A DNA stretch of 64,000 nt from Sedimentibacter sp. zth1 (GCF_017352195.1 NZ_CP071445.1:930001-994000); one strand, 5' to 3'. Positions 35,050 through 44,245 are shown, counted from the stretch's first letter. Numbers and translations: made by a program. Notes: generated by a model not told the origin, from the letters alone.

Positions 35050-35085
35050 GTTTGACTACCATATGAGATTACACTATTTTTGTAT
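35050..35085 (-). repeat. CRISPR-repeat-like 36-mer, copy 4 (degenerate end)
   Basis: The first ~26 plus-strand bases match the other copies (GTTTGACTACCATATGAGAT, then TACACTATT), but the last ten have diverged. One degenerate outer repeat is also usual at the trailer end of CRISPR arrays. Confidence 0.75.
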
Positions 35086-35603
35086 ATGTTTACAAATAAT
35101 AAATTAAATGCTATCTTTCTAAAATTTGAAGTCACATTGCACAATTCAAGCCATAGTGTAAACTTCGGTACAAAAATATACGTTCTTTTCGAGATAACAT
35201 TTAGGAAAATAAAATTTAAATACATCTCATGTTAAGGTTCAACCATAGCAAAATAGCCATTCTTAAATTGTGTTTTCAGGCAATTTTGTTTAAATATCAA
35301 CATTTTTTAATTTTTTTACCAGTTATTTTAAATATTTTATATTTTTAAAAAAACTAATAACAATCATTAATTTTTCAGTAGTTTTATTCATTATTGTTAT
35401 TTATTCAACTGGTAAAATATTTATTATTATACTATTTTTTATATTAACATAATTTATATAAATTTATAAATTATTATTACAAACAAATTACTTCTTCCTT
35501 TATAAAAACTATCCATAGCATAAACTACAGAGACTAACCAAAGCAATGACTAAGAAGCATAGCTAACCAAAAACATACCCCCTCATAGACGTTCTAACCA
35601 AGC

Positions 35604-35805
35604 AAAAGAATAATTTAATTTTTAAACCTTGTGGAGCATTGTCAAGAATTGTACAAAGCGAAACGAACGTTTTAAGCCAACTGTTTGAGCGAAGCTTACC
35701 CTTTAGCTAAACTCTAGGACAGAGCGAGTTTTGGCTTATGTGAGTGAAACTGCAGTTACAATTCTCAATGCGTAACACAGCTTGAGAAAGAAAATTATTC
35801 TTTCC
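35604..35805. repeat. Dispersed ~200-bp palindromic repeat, copy at 35.6 kb
   Basis: AAAGAATAATTT and AAATTATTCTTT are the outer arms. TTGTGGAGCATTG, AAGAATTGTACAAAG and AAGCC pair with GGCTT, TACAATTCTC and AATGCG-AACACAGCTTGAG on the other side. Degenerate ~24-bp units (AGCAAGACCTCAGAGACTAG) flank it at 35500-35600 and 35806-35885. The preceding stretch 35226-35500 is extremely AT-rich and holds no gene that I can support. Confidence 0.85.
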
Positions 35806-35890
35806 ATTTTAAGGACCTCAAAGGATAGCAAACAAGCCTAAAAAAACTAGCCATAGCAAGACCTCAGAGACTAGCTACAACTTAATAAAA

Positions 35891-35943
35891 TATACCCTGC
35901 AAGACGAACACAGAAATAATGTGCTTCATTCTCACAGGGTATA
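35891..35943 (-). terminator. Hairpin after the asparaginase gene
   Basis: ATACCCTG and CAGGGTAT enclose a 37-base loop that can pair internally (AGCACAT/TGTGTT region), followed by TTTTATT on the minus strand. It lies 46 bp after the stop. Confidence 0.45.
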
Positions 35944-35989
35944 AAAAATTAATAATATAATTTAGGCTATATTTTTTAAACTATCTTTG

Positions 35990-36994
35990 CTAAACAGTTT
36001 TTAATTTAAAACATGCTTCACTAGACCCTACAAACTCACCTTTATGATTATAATCTTTAGGCTTATATTCAGCATCAAAGTAAGCTAAATCTTCTTCTGG
36101 TATTAAACCAATTTGATGTAATAATTCAATCAATGCAACATTTCTCATTTTTGATAATCCATCATTAGTCTTAATTGCAAAACCTATTCCTCTATCAGGC
36201 AAGCATCCTGCAAAATATCCATTAGCACCAGATTTTACAACTACTTTTCCTGGATACTTACTAATAATTTTATAATCAATTCTATCTGATCCAGAAGTAT
36301 TTAAAGGATATTTCATTACTGCATTAATTACAGTTTTAGCAGACTCTTGTAAATCTTTATCTAATGTTGATGGGTCCCCCATTCTTGCCATACCATATGC
36401 AAATGTTCTTAAAGGCATTGCATGAACTGGAACTCCACATCCATCAAGTCCAATTATGATTTTTTTAGGATCATAATTACAAATTCTACCTATCATATCA
36501 ATTATTCTTTTTTGATGAGGGTGCTCAGTTTTATAATATGTATCTAAATCTTCATTCATATATTTTACAGTAGTAAGCATACCAGTATGTTTTCCACTAC
36601 AATTATTATGAATATCTAAAGGTTTTATACCATTATCTTTCATATTCTGAGCTACATCTTCTTTAAATGGATAATGTGGTCCACATTGTAGATAACTTTC
36701 ATCCAATCCTATTTTCTTTAAAATACTTCTTACAGTATTAACATGAATTTCTTCTCCAGAATGTGATGCGCATATTTGTGCAATTTCTTGTTCTGTATAA
36801 TTATATTCTTTAGTTGCTCCACATGCTACTGGTACCATTGCTTGCATTAATTTTGCAGATGAACGAGCATATGATACTTTATCAGGATTACCTGCGTAAT
36901 ATAATAAGTTATTGTGTAAATCTACTACTGCTATTGAACCTGTTGTAAAAAGGTCTAACAACTCACTTCTATATGTATTTACTAATTTTTCCAA
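35990..36994 (-). CDS. L-asparaginase, thermolabile/Rhizobium type (Asparaginase_II)
   Basis: A 334-residue protein of the family of Rhizobium etli AnsA, unrelated in fold to E. coli asparaginases. Family blocks include YARSSAKLMQAMVPV (Ser-Ser-Lys active-site region), CASHSGEEIHV, LQCGPHYP, NNCSGKHTGML and VVVKSGANGYFAGCLPD. It hydrolyses asparagine to aspartate and ammonia. It follows an NhaC-family transporter by 14 bp in one operon, so that transporter likely carries a related substrate or exchanges products. A divergent RpiR regulator probably controls the pair. Confidence 0.85.
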   Translation of the reverse strand: MEKLVNTYRSELLDLFTTGSIAVVDLHNNLLYYAGNPDKVSYARSSAKLMQAMVPVACGATKEYNYTEQEIAQICASHSGEEIHVNTVRSILKKIGLDESYLQCGPHYPFKEDVAQNMKDNGIKPLDIHNNCSGKHTGMLTTVKYMNEDLDTYYKTEHPHQKRIIDMIGRICNYDPKKIIIGLDGCGVPVHAMPLRTFAYGMARMGDPSTLDKDLQESAKTVINAVMKYPLNTSGSDRIDYKIISKYPGKVVVKSGANGYFAGCLPDRGIGFAIKTNDGLSKMRNVALIELLHQIGLIPEEDLAYFDAEYKPKDYNHKGEFVGSSEACFKLKTV

Positions 36995-37008
36995 TTTATT
37001 TGTCCTTT

Positions 37009-38433
37009 CTAATTTATAAGTCCTTGTTCCCTAAATTCTTGCATTTCTTCATCTGTATACTTAGCCATACCTATGCCTGTTATTCCACATAATAATGAGA
37101 ATATTGGACATAAGAAACAGAAAAATGCAAAAGGGAAATATGTTGCAAATGGAATATTTAAAGTATTTATTATAAATATTGCAGTTACTCCCCAAGGAAT
37201 AATTGTAACACCTATAGTACCACAATCTTCACAAATTCTAGATAGGTTTTCTGGTTTCAAACCTCTCTGTCTATATAAATCAAGCATAGTTGATTGTACC
37301 ATGATAGCTGAGAAACAATGTGATCCTGTTATACCAATTGATAAATAACTAACGCCTATTGCACTTGCAACCAAACCACCAACAGTTTTGATTTTACTAG
37401 AGAATTTTGAAACTAATACTTTAATTATACCAATTTCTCTAATCATACCACCTATACCTGTTGTAAATATAACAGCTTGAACAGTACTATTCATACAATT
37501 CATACCACCACGATTTAATAACTTACACAAGTAAGCTTGTTCAAATGGTTGATTATAACCTTTCATAAAAGAAGTTAATACTGTTTTTGGATCTAATCCC
37601 TGATAGAATATAGCTATAAATATTGCCGCTATAACACCAGATAATATTGAAACAACAGCTGATTGTTTCCTTAATAACATTGTAACAACTATAATCATCG
37701 GTACTAACGTTATTAATCCAATATGGAAATTTGCTGCTAATCCGTCTGAAATTTGATTCATTAGTGTGAAATCTGCCTCAGCTCCAGAAATTCTGAATCC
37801 TAAGAACAAGAAAATAATTGCTGATGTTATTAGTGCTGGTATTGTAGAATAAAGCATATGTTTAACGTGAACCATTACATCAATTCCCATAACTCCTGCT
37901 GCAAAGTTTGTAGTATCAGATAATGGTGATAATTTATCACCAAACCAAGAACCACTGATAATAGCTCCTGCAATCATACCCAAAGGAATTCCTAGACCTT
38001 CGCCTATTCCTAATAAAGCTACACCAACCGTTCCTATAGTACCCCAAGAAGTACCTGTAAACATTGATACTATTGCACATAATAATAATGTTGTTACAAG
38101 ATAATATTTTGCACTAATTATTTTCATACCATAAAAAATAATTGTTGGTACTGTACCTGCTGCTATAAACACACCTATTAATGCACCAACAGCAAGCATA
38201 ATTACAACAGATGATAAACTTCTCCTAATTGTATCTAGGGCTACGTTTTCCAACTCTCTATAAGTAAACCCTAATTTAATTGATAACAAACTTATAAAAA
38301 TCCAAGCTATAAACATAGCCACATTAAGTGGTGCCCCAAATGCTCTTATCATGACAATTAAGAATGTAGCTAAAGCCAACAATGTCATAAGAGAAAACGC
38401 AAACGATGGTGTTTTCTTTTCTTTAGTTTTCAT
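37009..38433 (-). CDS. Na+/H+ antiporter NhaC family transporter
   Basis: A 474-residue membrane protein with about 11-12 membrane segments. Signature blocks are FTGTSWGTIGTVGVALLGIG, SGSWFGDKLSPLSDTTNFAAG and CEDCGTIGVTIIPWGVTA. Family members exchange Na+ and H+ or carry malate/lactate or amino acids. Coupling with asparaginase points to amino-acid-linked transport, for example asparagine uptake or aspartate exchange; this is inference from the operon. AAGGAGATATTTA precedes the ATG. Confidence 0.85.
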   Translation of the reverse strand: MKTKEKKTPSFAFSLMTLLALATFLIVMIRAFGAPLNVAMFIAWIFISLLSIKLGFTYRELENVALDTIRRSLSSVVIMLAVGALIGVFIAAGTVPTIIFYGMKIISAKYYLVTTLLLCAIVSMFTGTSWGTIGTVGVALLGIGEGLGIPLGMIAGAIISGSWFGDKLSPLSDTTNFAAGVMGIDVMVHVKHMLYSTIPALITSAIIFLFLGFRISGAEADFTLMNQISDGLAANFHIGLITLVPMIIVVTMLLRKQSAVVSILSGVIAAIFIAIFYQGLDPKTVLTSFMKGYNQPFEQAYLCKLLNRGGMNCMNSTVQAVIFTTGIGGMIREIGIIKVLVSKFSSKIKTVGGLVASAIGVSYLSIGITGSHCFSAIMVQSTMLDLYRQRGLKPENLSRICEDCGTIGVTIIPWGVTAIFIINTLNIPFATYFPFAFFCFLCPIFSLLCGITGIGMAKYTDEEMQEFREQGLIN

Positions 38434-38743
38434 TAAATATCTCCTTGAAATAGAATTTTCACTGTACTTATGTATGATAATATTATATAATAAGTATAGG
38501 TTTTACAATAGTGCTGCAGCAACTAATTAAAGTGTTTACTTTAATTTATACAAATTATACTATATTTTTTAAGATAAGTAAAGTAATAAACATACTATTT
38601 AAGATATTTTTATAATATTAAGTGTTTTTACTTTAATAATAATTATTATTTTGTTATATACATAATCTAGCAAAATAAATAAATACATGCAAACTAATGT
38701 CGCAAATAATATGAGTTATAAAGAAATAGAAAAGGATAAATTT

Positions 38744-39553
38744 ATGAATATTATAGAAACAATAAATAAAAAATACAATGTTTTAACTAATAAACAAAAA
38801 ATAATAGCAAATTACTTGAAAGAAAATCCTTCTGATATCTGCTATATAACGCTTTCTGAACTTAGCAAAAAAATAGGTTGTTCAGAAGTTACAATATTAA
38901 AATTCACTCAAAAAATAGGTCTTACTAATTTTGTAACTTTAAAAAAGGAATTCAGGAATTATAATTTAACATTAGTAAATAAATTATCTACATCATCATA
39001 TACAATTAATTTTTCTAATGAAGAAGATAATGCTTCTCTAATAAATACTATGTGTGATAACGAATCAAAAAAAATGCAAGATTTTCTCCAAAATTTTGAT
39101 TCTAATTATATTTTAGAAGTTGCTGAAGAAATAGCTAGCAAACGCATTATATATCTATTTGCACATGACAGTTCTAAAATACTTGCTAAAACATTAGAAT
39201 GCCGATTATTGCTAATGCAATTTAATCCAGTAATAGTTGATCTCGCAGATATGAAAATTGTTCAACAAGTTCTAAAACATATAGATGAAAATGATATTTG
39301 CATATTTTTTGCATTTCCTAACTATTATTATTGTAACGATAGTATAGCAGAAACTGTTAGAGAAAAAAATTGTGATATTATTTTAATTACTGACGATAAG
39401 AATTGCCCTGTATCTAAATTTTCAAAACATATTCTCGTTTGTAACTCTAAAACTATAATATTTAGGAACTCTCTTACTGTACCTATATCAATGATAAACT
39501 TATTGACGTCTGCTATGGCTTTAATAATAGGAGAAAAAGATACCTATCTATAA
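38744..39553 (+). CDS. MurR/RpiR family transcriptional regulator
   Basis: A ~269-residue regulator with an N-terminal HTH (KIIANYLKENPSDICYITLS, CSEVTILKFTQKIGLTNFVTLKKEF) and a C-terminal SIS-like sugar/phosphate-binding domain (IIYLFAHDSSKILAKTLECRL; ICIFFAFPNYYYC). The ATG at 38744 is favoured (AAAGGATAAATTT before it); the frame is open back to 38687. It diverges from the NhaC/asparaginase operon with ~250 bp between, so it likely controls that operon. Confidence 0.8.
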   Translation: MNIIETINKKYNVLTNKQKIIANYLKENPSDICYITLSELSKKIGCSEVTILKFTQKIGLTNFVTLKKEFRNYNLTLVNKLSTSSYTINFSNEEDNASLINTMCDNESKKMQDFLQNFDSNYILEVAEEIASKRIIYLFAHDSSKILAKTLECRLLLMQFNPVIVDLADMKIVQQVLKHIDENDICIFFAFPNYYYCNDSIAETVREKNCDIILITDDKNCPVSKFSKHILVCNSKTIIFRNSLTVPISMINLLTSAMALIIGEKDTYL

Positions 39554-39562
39554 TTATAATAA

Positions 39563-39592
39563 AAAAGACCAACAAATTATTGGTCTTTTTAT
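39563..39592 (+). terminator. Terminator of the RpiR gene
   Basis: AAAAAGACCAA, CAAATTA loop, TTGGTCTTTTTATT. Perfect 11-bp stem that is U-rich on both strands; it lies 9 bp after the stop. Confidence 0.9.
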
Positions 39593-39614
39593 TAAATAAT
39601 TAATTGATTATTAG

Positions 39615-39917
39615 TTATTTTTTATAATATACAGGATAAATTTTTTCTATATCTAGTTTATTAAAAAAAATATTTCCTTCATCACCTTGAAAACCATATT
39701 CGTAAAAATATCCTAAATATTCATAATTGGTATTACTATCTAATAATACTACGTTTTTACCTACAACGATTACTTCTTTACTTATTCCATGTAAAATAAC
39801 TACATCTCCTATTTTTATTTCATCTTGTAATTCAATTTCATTTTGTTTACTGTTATTAGAACATGAACATAAAAACATTAACATTATTATTGTAATAAAT
39901 AATTTAATTTTTTTCAT
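39615..39917 (-). CDS. Lipoprotein with DUF4176-like domain
   Basis: A 100-residue protein. The lipobox LCSC follows a hydrophobic signal (MKKIKLFITIIMLMF). The mature part (IKIGDVVILHGISKEVIVVG, YEYLGYFYEYGFQ, IFFNKLDIEKIY) matches the pattern of DUF4176 proteins, usually small cytoplasmic proteins near type VII secretion loci. Fusion to a lipoprotein signal is unusual. The ATG at 39917 is chosen since it gives the signal peptide; the longer frame has no ribosome binding site. Confidence 0.65.
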   Translation of the reverse strand: MKKIKLFITIIMLMFLCSCSNNSKQNEIELQDEIKIGDVVILHGISKEVIVVGKNVVLLDSNTNYEYLGYFYEYGFQGDEGNIFFNKLDIEKIYPVYYKK

Positions 39918-39998
39918 GCAAATGTATCCTTTCTTTTTGTAAAATATCAACATTTTTCAAATTTTTCACCACCTTTTTACATTGATTTTCTAAGATTT

Positions 39999-40919
39999 CT
40001 AATCAGTTGCTGGTAAAATCATTTCTATAGTTTCTATACCTGCTAAAAATCCCATTTTGTGATATACCATTTCTGCATCATTTCCTAATGTTACAAATAG
40101 TCTAATCACTGGATAGTCTTTTTTTAATGAAGATAGTGCAAATTTCAACATATTTGTAGCTAATCCTCTATTTTGAAAAGACGGTTTTACTGCTAGTTCA
40201 TACACATTTGGCCATTCTTCCCAAATTGATATTAAACATGCTCCAACAAGTTCATTTGTATCATTATCATAAATTAGTACTGATGCTTTATTTACTATGG
40301 TATTTTCCAAATTTTCATCCAAATAAAATTGTACTGATTTATTTTGTATTTCTAATTTTGTTTCTTCACAGTCTTCATTCATATCAGTAAATGATTCTGC
40401 AAATAACTTACTGATATCACTCTTGCTTTCTTCTGTAACTTTAGTAATTCTATATTTATTATCCCAATTTATTTCGAATTCTTCAGTAGGCCTTATCATA
40501 CATCTTCTTGTCTCTATTGCTTTAAAACCATTTCTTTGATAATGCTCAATTCTATCTGGTTTAACTGTGCCTACGCAAATTGGTTGTTTTTTATCTGACC
40601 AGCATAATAGTAAACTTTTTAACTTAGATATAATAATATCGTATTCGTTATACGGTGGTTCTAAAACTAAACAATTCATATAATTGGGCTCTAGCAAAAC
40701 TCCACCTATTCTATAACCATTCTTTTTAATCCAAAAACACCCTTCATAATCTAATAAAATAGAAGAACTCATTTGAAAACTCTGTCTAAACCATACATTT
40801 CCACTAAATACTTCGTATACAGCAAAGTAAATCGAATACTCCTTACTATCCGCCTGCTCAATACTGTAACCATCACATAAATCATACTTTTTTAAATTTT
40901 TTGACCACTTTCTATTCAT
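39999..40919 (-). CDS. GNAT family N-acetyltransferase
   Basis: A 306-residue protein with a degenerate N-terminal half and a clear C-terminal GNAT domain (VYELAVKPSFQNRGLATNMLKFAL, with the QNRGLA acetyl-CoA loop; VTLGNDAEMVYHKMGF). It may be a double-GNAT protein. The ATG at 40919 is chosen because TTGGAGG lies eight bases upstream. Target unknown; single gene. Confidence 0.8.
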   Translation of the reverse strand: MNRKWSKNLKKYDLCDGYSIEQADSKEYSIYFAVYEVFSGNVWFRQSFQMSSSILLDYEGCFWIKKNGYRIGGVLLEPNYMNCLVLEPPYNEYDIIISKLKSLLLCWSDKKQPICVGTVKPDRIEHYQRNGFKAIETRRCMIRPTEEFEINWDNKYRITKVTEESKSDISKLFAESFTDMNEDCEETKLEIQNKSVQFYLDENLENTIVNKASVLIYDNDTNELVGACLISIWEEWPNVYELAVKPSFQNRGLATNMLKFALSSLKKDYPVIRLFVTLGNDAEMVYHKMGFLAGIETIEMILPATD

Positions 40920-41123
40920 GATAAATACCTCCAAGTATCATAAAATCATAGCAAAAAGCTATCCCCTTGTATTACGTCATATGCAAAAATTATTTTGTAT
41001 ACATATGGTATTATTGTAACATTTTAATATTTGTTATGCAATGACAAGACCTCAGAGACTAACCACAACAAACCCCCAGGGCATAGCTAAACAAAAATAG
41101 AACGCCACAAAAACGTTCTAAAC

Positions 41124-41326
41124 AAAAAAGAATAATTTAATTTCTAAGCCTTGTGGAGCATTGTCAAGAATTGTACAAAGCGAAACGAACGTTTTAAGCC
41201 AACTGTTTGAGCGAAGCTTACTATTTAGCTAGGCTCTAGGCGAAGCGAGTTTTGGCTTATGTGAATGAAGCCGCAGTTACAATTCTCAATGCGTAACACA
41301 GCTTGAGAAAGAAAATTATTCTTTCC
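41124..41326. repeat. Dispersed palindromic repeat, copy at 41.1 kb
   Basis: Same element as at 35604: AAAGAATAATTT at one end, AAATTATTCTTT at the other, with the TTGTGGAGCATTG and CAGTTACAATTCTC arms between. Degenerate 24-bp units (ACAAGACCTCAGAGACTAAC) precede it from 41040. Confidence 0.85.
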
Positions 41327-41462
41327 ATTTTAAAGACATCAAAGAATAACAAAAAAGTCTAACATAGCCAAGCCCTAGCAAAACAACAGAGACTAGCTAT
41401 AGCAATGCCATCAGGGCATATCTAAACAAAAATAGAACGCCCCAAAGACGCTCTAGCCAAGC

Positions 41463-41662
41463 AAAAGAATACTTTAATTTCTAAGCCTTGTGGAGCATTG
41501 TCAAGAATTGTACAAAGCGAAACGAACGTTTTAAGCCAACTGTTTGAGCGAAGCTTACTTTTAAGCTAGGCTCTAGGCGAAGCGAGTTTTGGCTTATGTG
41601 AGTGAAGCTGTAGTTACAATTCTCAATGCGTAACACAGCTTGAGAAAGAAAATATTCTTTCC
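41463..41662. repeat. Dispersed palindromic repeat, copy at 41.5 kb
   Basis: As the previous copy. The outer arms have small changes (AAAGAATACTTT and AAATATTCTTT), which leaves the pairing in part intact. Short degenerate units fill 41327-41462. Confidence 0.85.
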
Positions 41663-41841
41663 ATTTTAGGACATCAAAGGATAACACAAAATCTGAGAAA
41701 GCAAGCCATAGCAATGACCTCACAAGTTATCCATAACAATAACCTCAGAAACTAGCCATAACAAGCCCCAGAGTATAGCCACACAAACCCTCAGAGCACA
41801 GCTAAAAAAAATAAAACGCCACAAAGACGTTCTAGCAAACA

Positions 41842-42046
41842 AAAAAAGAATAATTTAATTTCTAATCCTTGTGGAGCATTGTCAAGAATTGTACAAAGCG
41901 AAACGAACGTTTTAAGCCAACTGTTTGAGCGAAGCTTACCCTTTAGCTAGGCTCAAGTGCGAAGCGAGTTTTGGCTTTTGTGAGTAGAGCTGCAGTTACA
42001 ATTCTCAATGCGTAACACAGCTTGAGAAAGAAAATTATTCTTTCCA
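41842..42046. repeat. Dispersed palindromic repeat, copy at 41.8 kb
   Basis: Full-length copy with both outer arms. Units like AACAAGACCGCAGAGGTTAG and CATAGCCATAACAAAAGC continue on both sides (41663-41841 and 42047-42163), right up to the stop codon of the DUF362 gene. No coding frame in this block is convincing. Confidence 0.85.
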
Positions 42047-42163
42047 TTTTAAGGACATCAAAGGATAGCAAACAAGTCTGAAAAATCAAGCCATAACAAG
42101 ACCGCAGAGGTTAGCTATATCAAGACCACAGAGCATAGCCATAACAAAAGCTACAAAGCATAG

Positions 42164-43303
42164 CTAAATGTTTAGTCTTCTTTTCATGTCTATTGCTTTC
42201 ACTGGGCACATTTCATGACAACAAAAACATTTTATGCATTTTCTATAGTCAATAACAGCCTTCCCATTTATAATTTCTATAGTATTCTGCGGACAGCTTT
42301 CAGCACACTTTCCACATCCAACACATTTATCAGTATTAATAACAGGTCTTGACACAAGAAATTTATTAAGAACAAAATTAGAAGGTCTCCTAAATATTTT
42401 TGGTACAAAATTTACAAAATCAACACTAACACTTTTAGGTAATTTAAAATCATTTATAGGTTTAAGCGCATCCTCATCACCAATAAAGTCTAAATCATTA
42501 CCACTAATATCACAAAGTCCCCTTTCACTAGATGCTACAATCGTTGGTACAGATTTTGGCTCAAGTCCAATCTTTTTAGCCAAAAAAACATCCAACTCAA
42601 AAGGATTTTGAGAACCTGCAATAAAATTACATGTTTTTGGTGTACCACCAGAAGGTCCATCCCCCTCCATACAAACAATTCCATCCATGATTGAAATATT
42701 TGGCTTTACACAAAGAGCTAAATCTACAAGCATTTCGCTAAATTGGTCAAGTACGTTAAATCTACAATGCATTTCTGGCTTCTGAAGTCCAGGTATACTA
42801 CCAAAAATATTTTTAACTGCTCCCGACATCGTAGTCATTCCATGAGTTTTAACCTTTCCAACTGAAATTATAAAATCTGCATCATGAATTGGTTTTATAA
42901 TATTAAAAGTCTTACATGCCTTTCCTTCTTTTATATACTTTGTATCATATTCTACATTAGTATTTAATTTAGCACCTGATTTGATAGATACATCTTGCAT
43001 ACCACATACCTTGTAAATATCTTTCAAAGCTTGCTTAGTGTATAATCCAGCTGGACTATCTGCTATAACAATATTATCGACACCAAGAGCCTTTAGTCTA
43101 TTAACTATAGCCAATATTATAGTTGGATGAGTAGTTGTTGCTTCTGCAGGCTTTCTCTTCATAAGAAGATTTGGTTTTATTAAAACTTTATAATTTGGTT
43201 TTACTAAACTATTCAATTCAATTATTTCAAACAATCTATCTATTGCTTTTTGTACTGTATTAATCTCATAACTACTTGCATCAACTGCACAAATTTTAGA
43301 CAT
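42164..43303 (-). CDS. DUF362 protein with C-terminal 2[4Fe-4S] ferredoxin domain
   Basis: A 379-residue protein. The DUF362 part has YKVLIKPNLLMKRKPAEATT, ISVGKVKTHGMTTMSGAVKN and CMEGDGPSGGTPK. The last ~55 residues hold two CxxCxxCxxxCP clusters (CVGCGKCAESCP and CIKCFCCHEMCP), so it binds two 4Fe-4S clusters. The exact redox role is unknown. It is a single gene with AAGGAGTAAAAT before the ATG, and it is followed at once by the palindrome repeat block. Confidence 0.85.
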   Translation of the reverse strand: MSKICAVDASSYEINTVQKAIDRLFEIIELNSLVKPNYKVLIKPNLLMKRKPAEATTTHPTIILAIVNRLKALGVDNIVIADSPAGLYTKQALKDIYKVCGMQDVSIKSGAKLNTNVEYDTKYIKEGKACKTFNIIKPIHDADFIISVGKVKTHGMTTMSGAVKNIFGSIPGLQKPEMHCRFNVLDQFSEMLVDLALCVKPNISIMDGIVCMEGDGPSGGTPKTCNFIAGSQNPFELDVFLAKKIGLEPKSVPTIVASSERGLCDISGNDLDFIGDEDALKPINDFKLPKSVSVDFVNFVPKIFRRPSNFVLNKFLVSRPVINTDKCVGCGKCAESCPQNTIEIINGKAVIDYRKCIKCFCCHEMCPVKAIDMKRRLNI

Positions 43304-43407
43304 AATTTTACTCCTTATATTTCTATATGTCTATTTTAACACTTAAAAGCTGTCTAATCAAAGCAAAAATATGTCAAGTTTTTTTGCAGATTTATATAAT
43401 ACAAATA

Positions 43408-43436
43408 TTTACAAATAATAATAGTAATGGTATAAT
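43408..43436 (+). promoter_or_regulatory. Promoter of the AIM24 gene
   Basis: TTTACA (43408-43413) and TATAAT (43431-43436) are separated by 17 bp, 38 bp before the ATG. Confidence 0.7.
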
Positions 43437-43474
43437 TTAATACATAATCAATAAAAAATAAAGAGGTATATAAT

Positions 43475-44161
43475 ATGAAATATAATATTTTAGGTGACAC
43501 TCTACCAGTTGTAGTTTGCGATGTAGAAGCAAATCAAACACTGATAACAGAAAGAGGCTCTATGTGTTGGATGAGTCCAAACATGAAAATGGATACTACT
43601 AGTAATGGTGGCATTGGTAAAGCATTGGGCAGAATGTTTTCTGGTGAAGCACTTTTTCAGAACAAGTATACTGCAATAGATGGCGCTGGAATGATTGCTT
43701 TTGCTTCAAGTTTTCCAGGAACAATTAAAGCATTTAACATTACTCCATCAAACCCGCTAATTGTACAAAAATCAGCTTTTTTAGCAAGTGAGGAAAGTGT
43801 TGAATTATCAGTTCACTTCAAGAAAAAACTAGGTGCTGGTTTCTTTGGTGGTGAAGGATTTATCATGCAAAAATTATCTGGAAATGGTATAGCATTTTTA
43901 GAAATAGATGGTCATGCAGTAGAATATGATTTGACTGCTGGTCAGTCTATGATAATCGATACCGGATACCTTGCAGCAATGTCAGCAACCTGTTCTATGG
44001 AAATTCAAACCGTTCCAGGAATTAAGAACATGGTATTTGGTGGCGAGGGTGTTTTCAATACTGTTATAACTGGCCCAGGACATATAATTCTACAAACTAT
44101 GCCAATCAATTCTGTTGCTAATACACTTATTCCATATTTGCCATCTACAAACAAAAGATAA
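43475..44161 (+). CDS. AIM24 / TIGR00266 family protein
   Basis: A 228-residue all-beta protein with the family's repeated Gly-rich turns: GSMCWMSPNMKMDT, LGRMFSGEALFQNKY, GAGFFGGEGFIMQKLSG and GEGVFNTVITGPG. The fold is related to the TRAP-like beta-helix; the cell role is unknown. AGAGGTATATAAT precedes the ATG. It stands alone between its own promoter and a strong terminator. Confidence 0.88.
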   Translation: MKYNILGDTLPVVVCDVEANQTLITERGSMCWMSPNMKMDTTSNGGIGKALGRMFSGEALFQNKYTAIDGAGMIAFASSFPGTIKAFNITPSNPLIVQKSAFLASEESVELSVHFKKKLGAGFFGGEGFIMQKLSGNGIAFLEIDGHAVEYDLTAGQSMIIDTGYLAAMSATCSMEIQTVPGIKNMVFGGEGVFNTVITGPGHIILQTMPINSVANTLIPYLPSTNKR

Positions 44162-44183
44162 AAAATATATAATAAATATAAAT

Positions 44184-44222
44184 AAAGCGTATTTGATATT
44201 AAATCAATACGCTTTATTTTAT
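44184..44222. terminator. Bidirectional terminator between AIM24 and fumarase genes
   Basis: AAAGCGTATT and AATACGCTTT form a 10-bp stem, followed by ATTTTATTT on the plus strand and by TATTTATATT on the minus strand. Confidence 0.8.
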
Positions 44223-44245
44223 TTACATACTATTAGAACATCAAA

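Noticed and set aside
32733-35085. Calling the four 36-mers an ordinary CRISPR array
   Set aside because: The intervals are 336-1,282 bp and contain genes; there are no ~30-bp spacers, and no cas genes lie in the window.
35034-35225. 63-residue minus-strand frame overlapping 36-mer copy 4
   Set aside because: No ribosome binding site, Phe/Asn/Ile-rich composition of AT-rich DNA, and it runs through the repeat.
41481-41723. 80-residue frame across a palindromic repeat
   Set aside because: It lies inside the repeat arms, is not kept in the other copies, and reflects stem sequence only.
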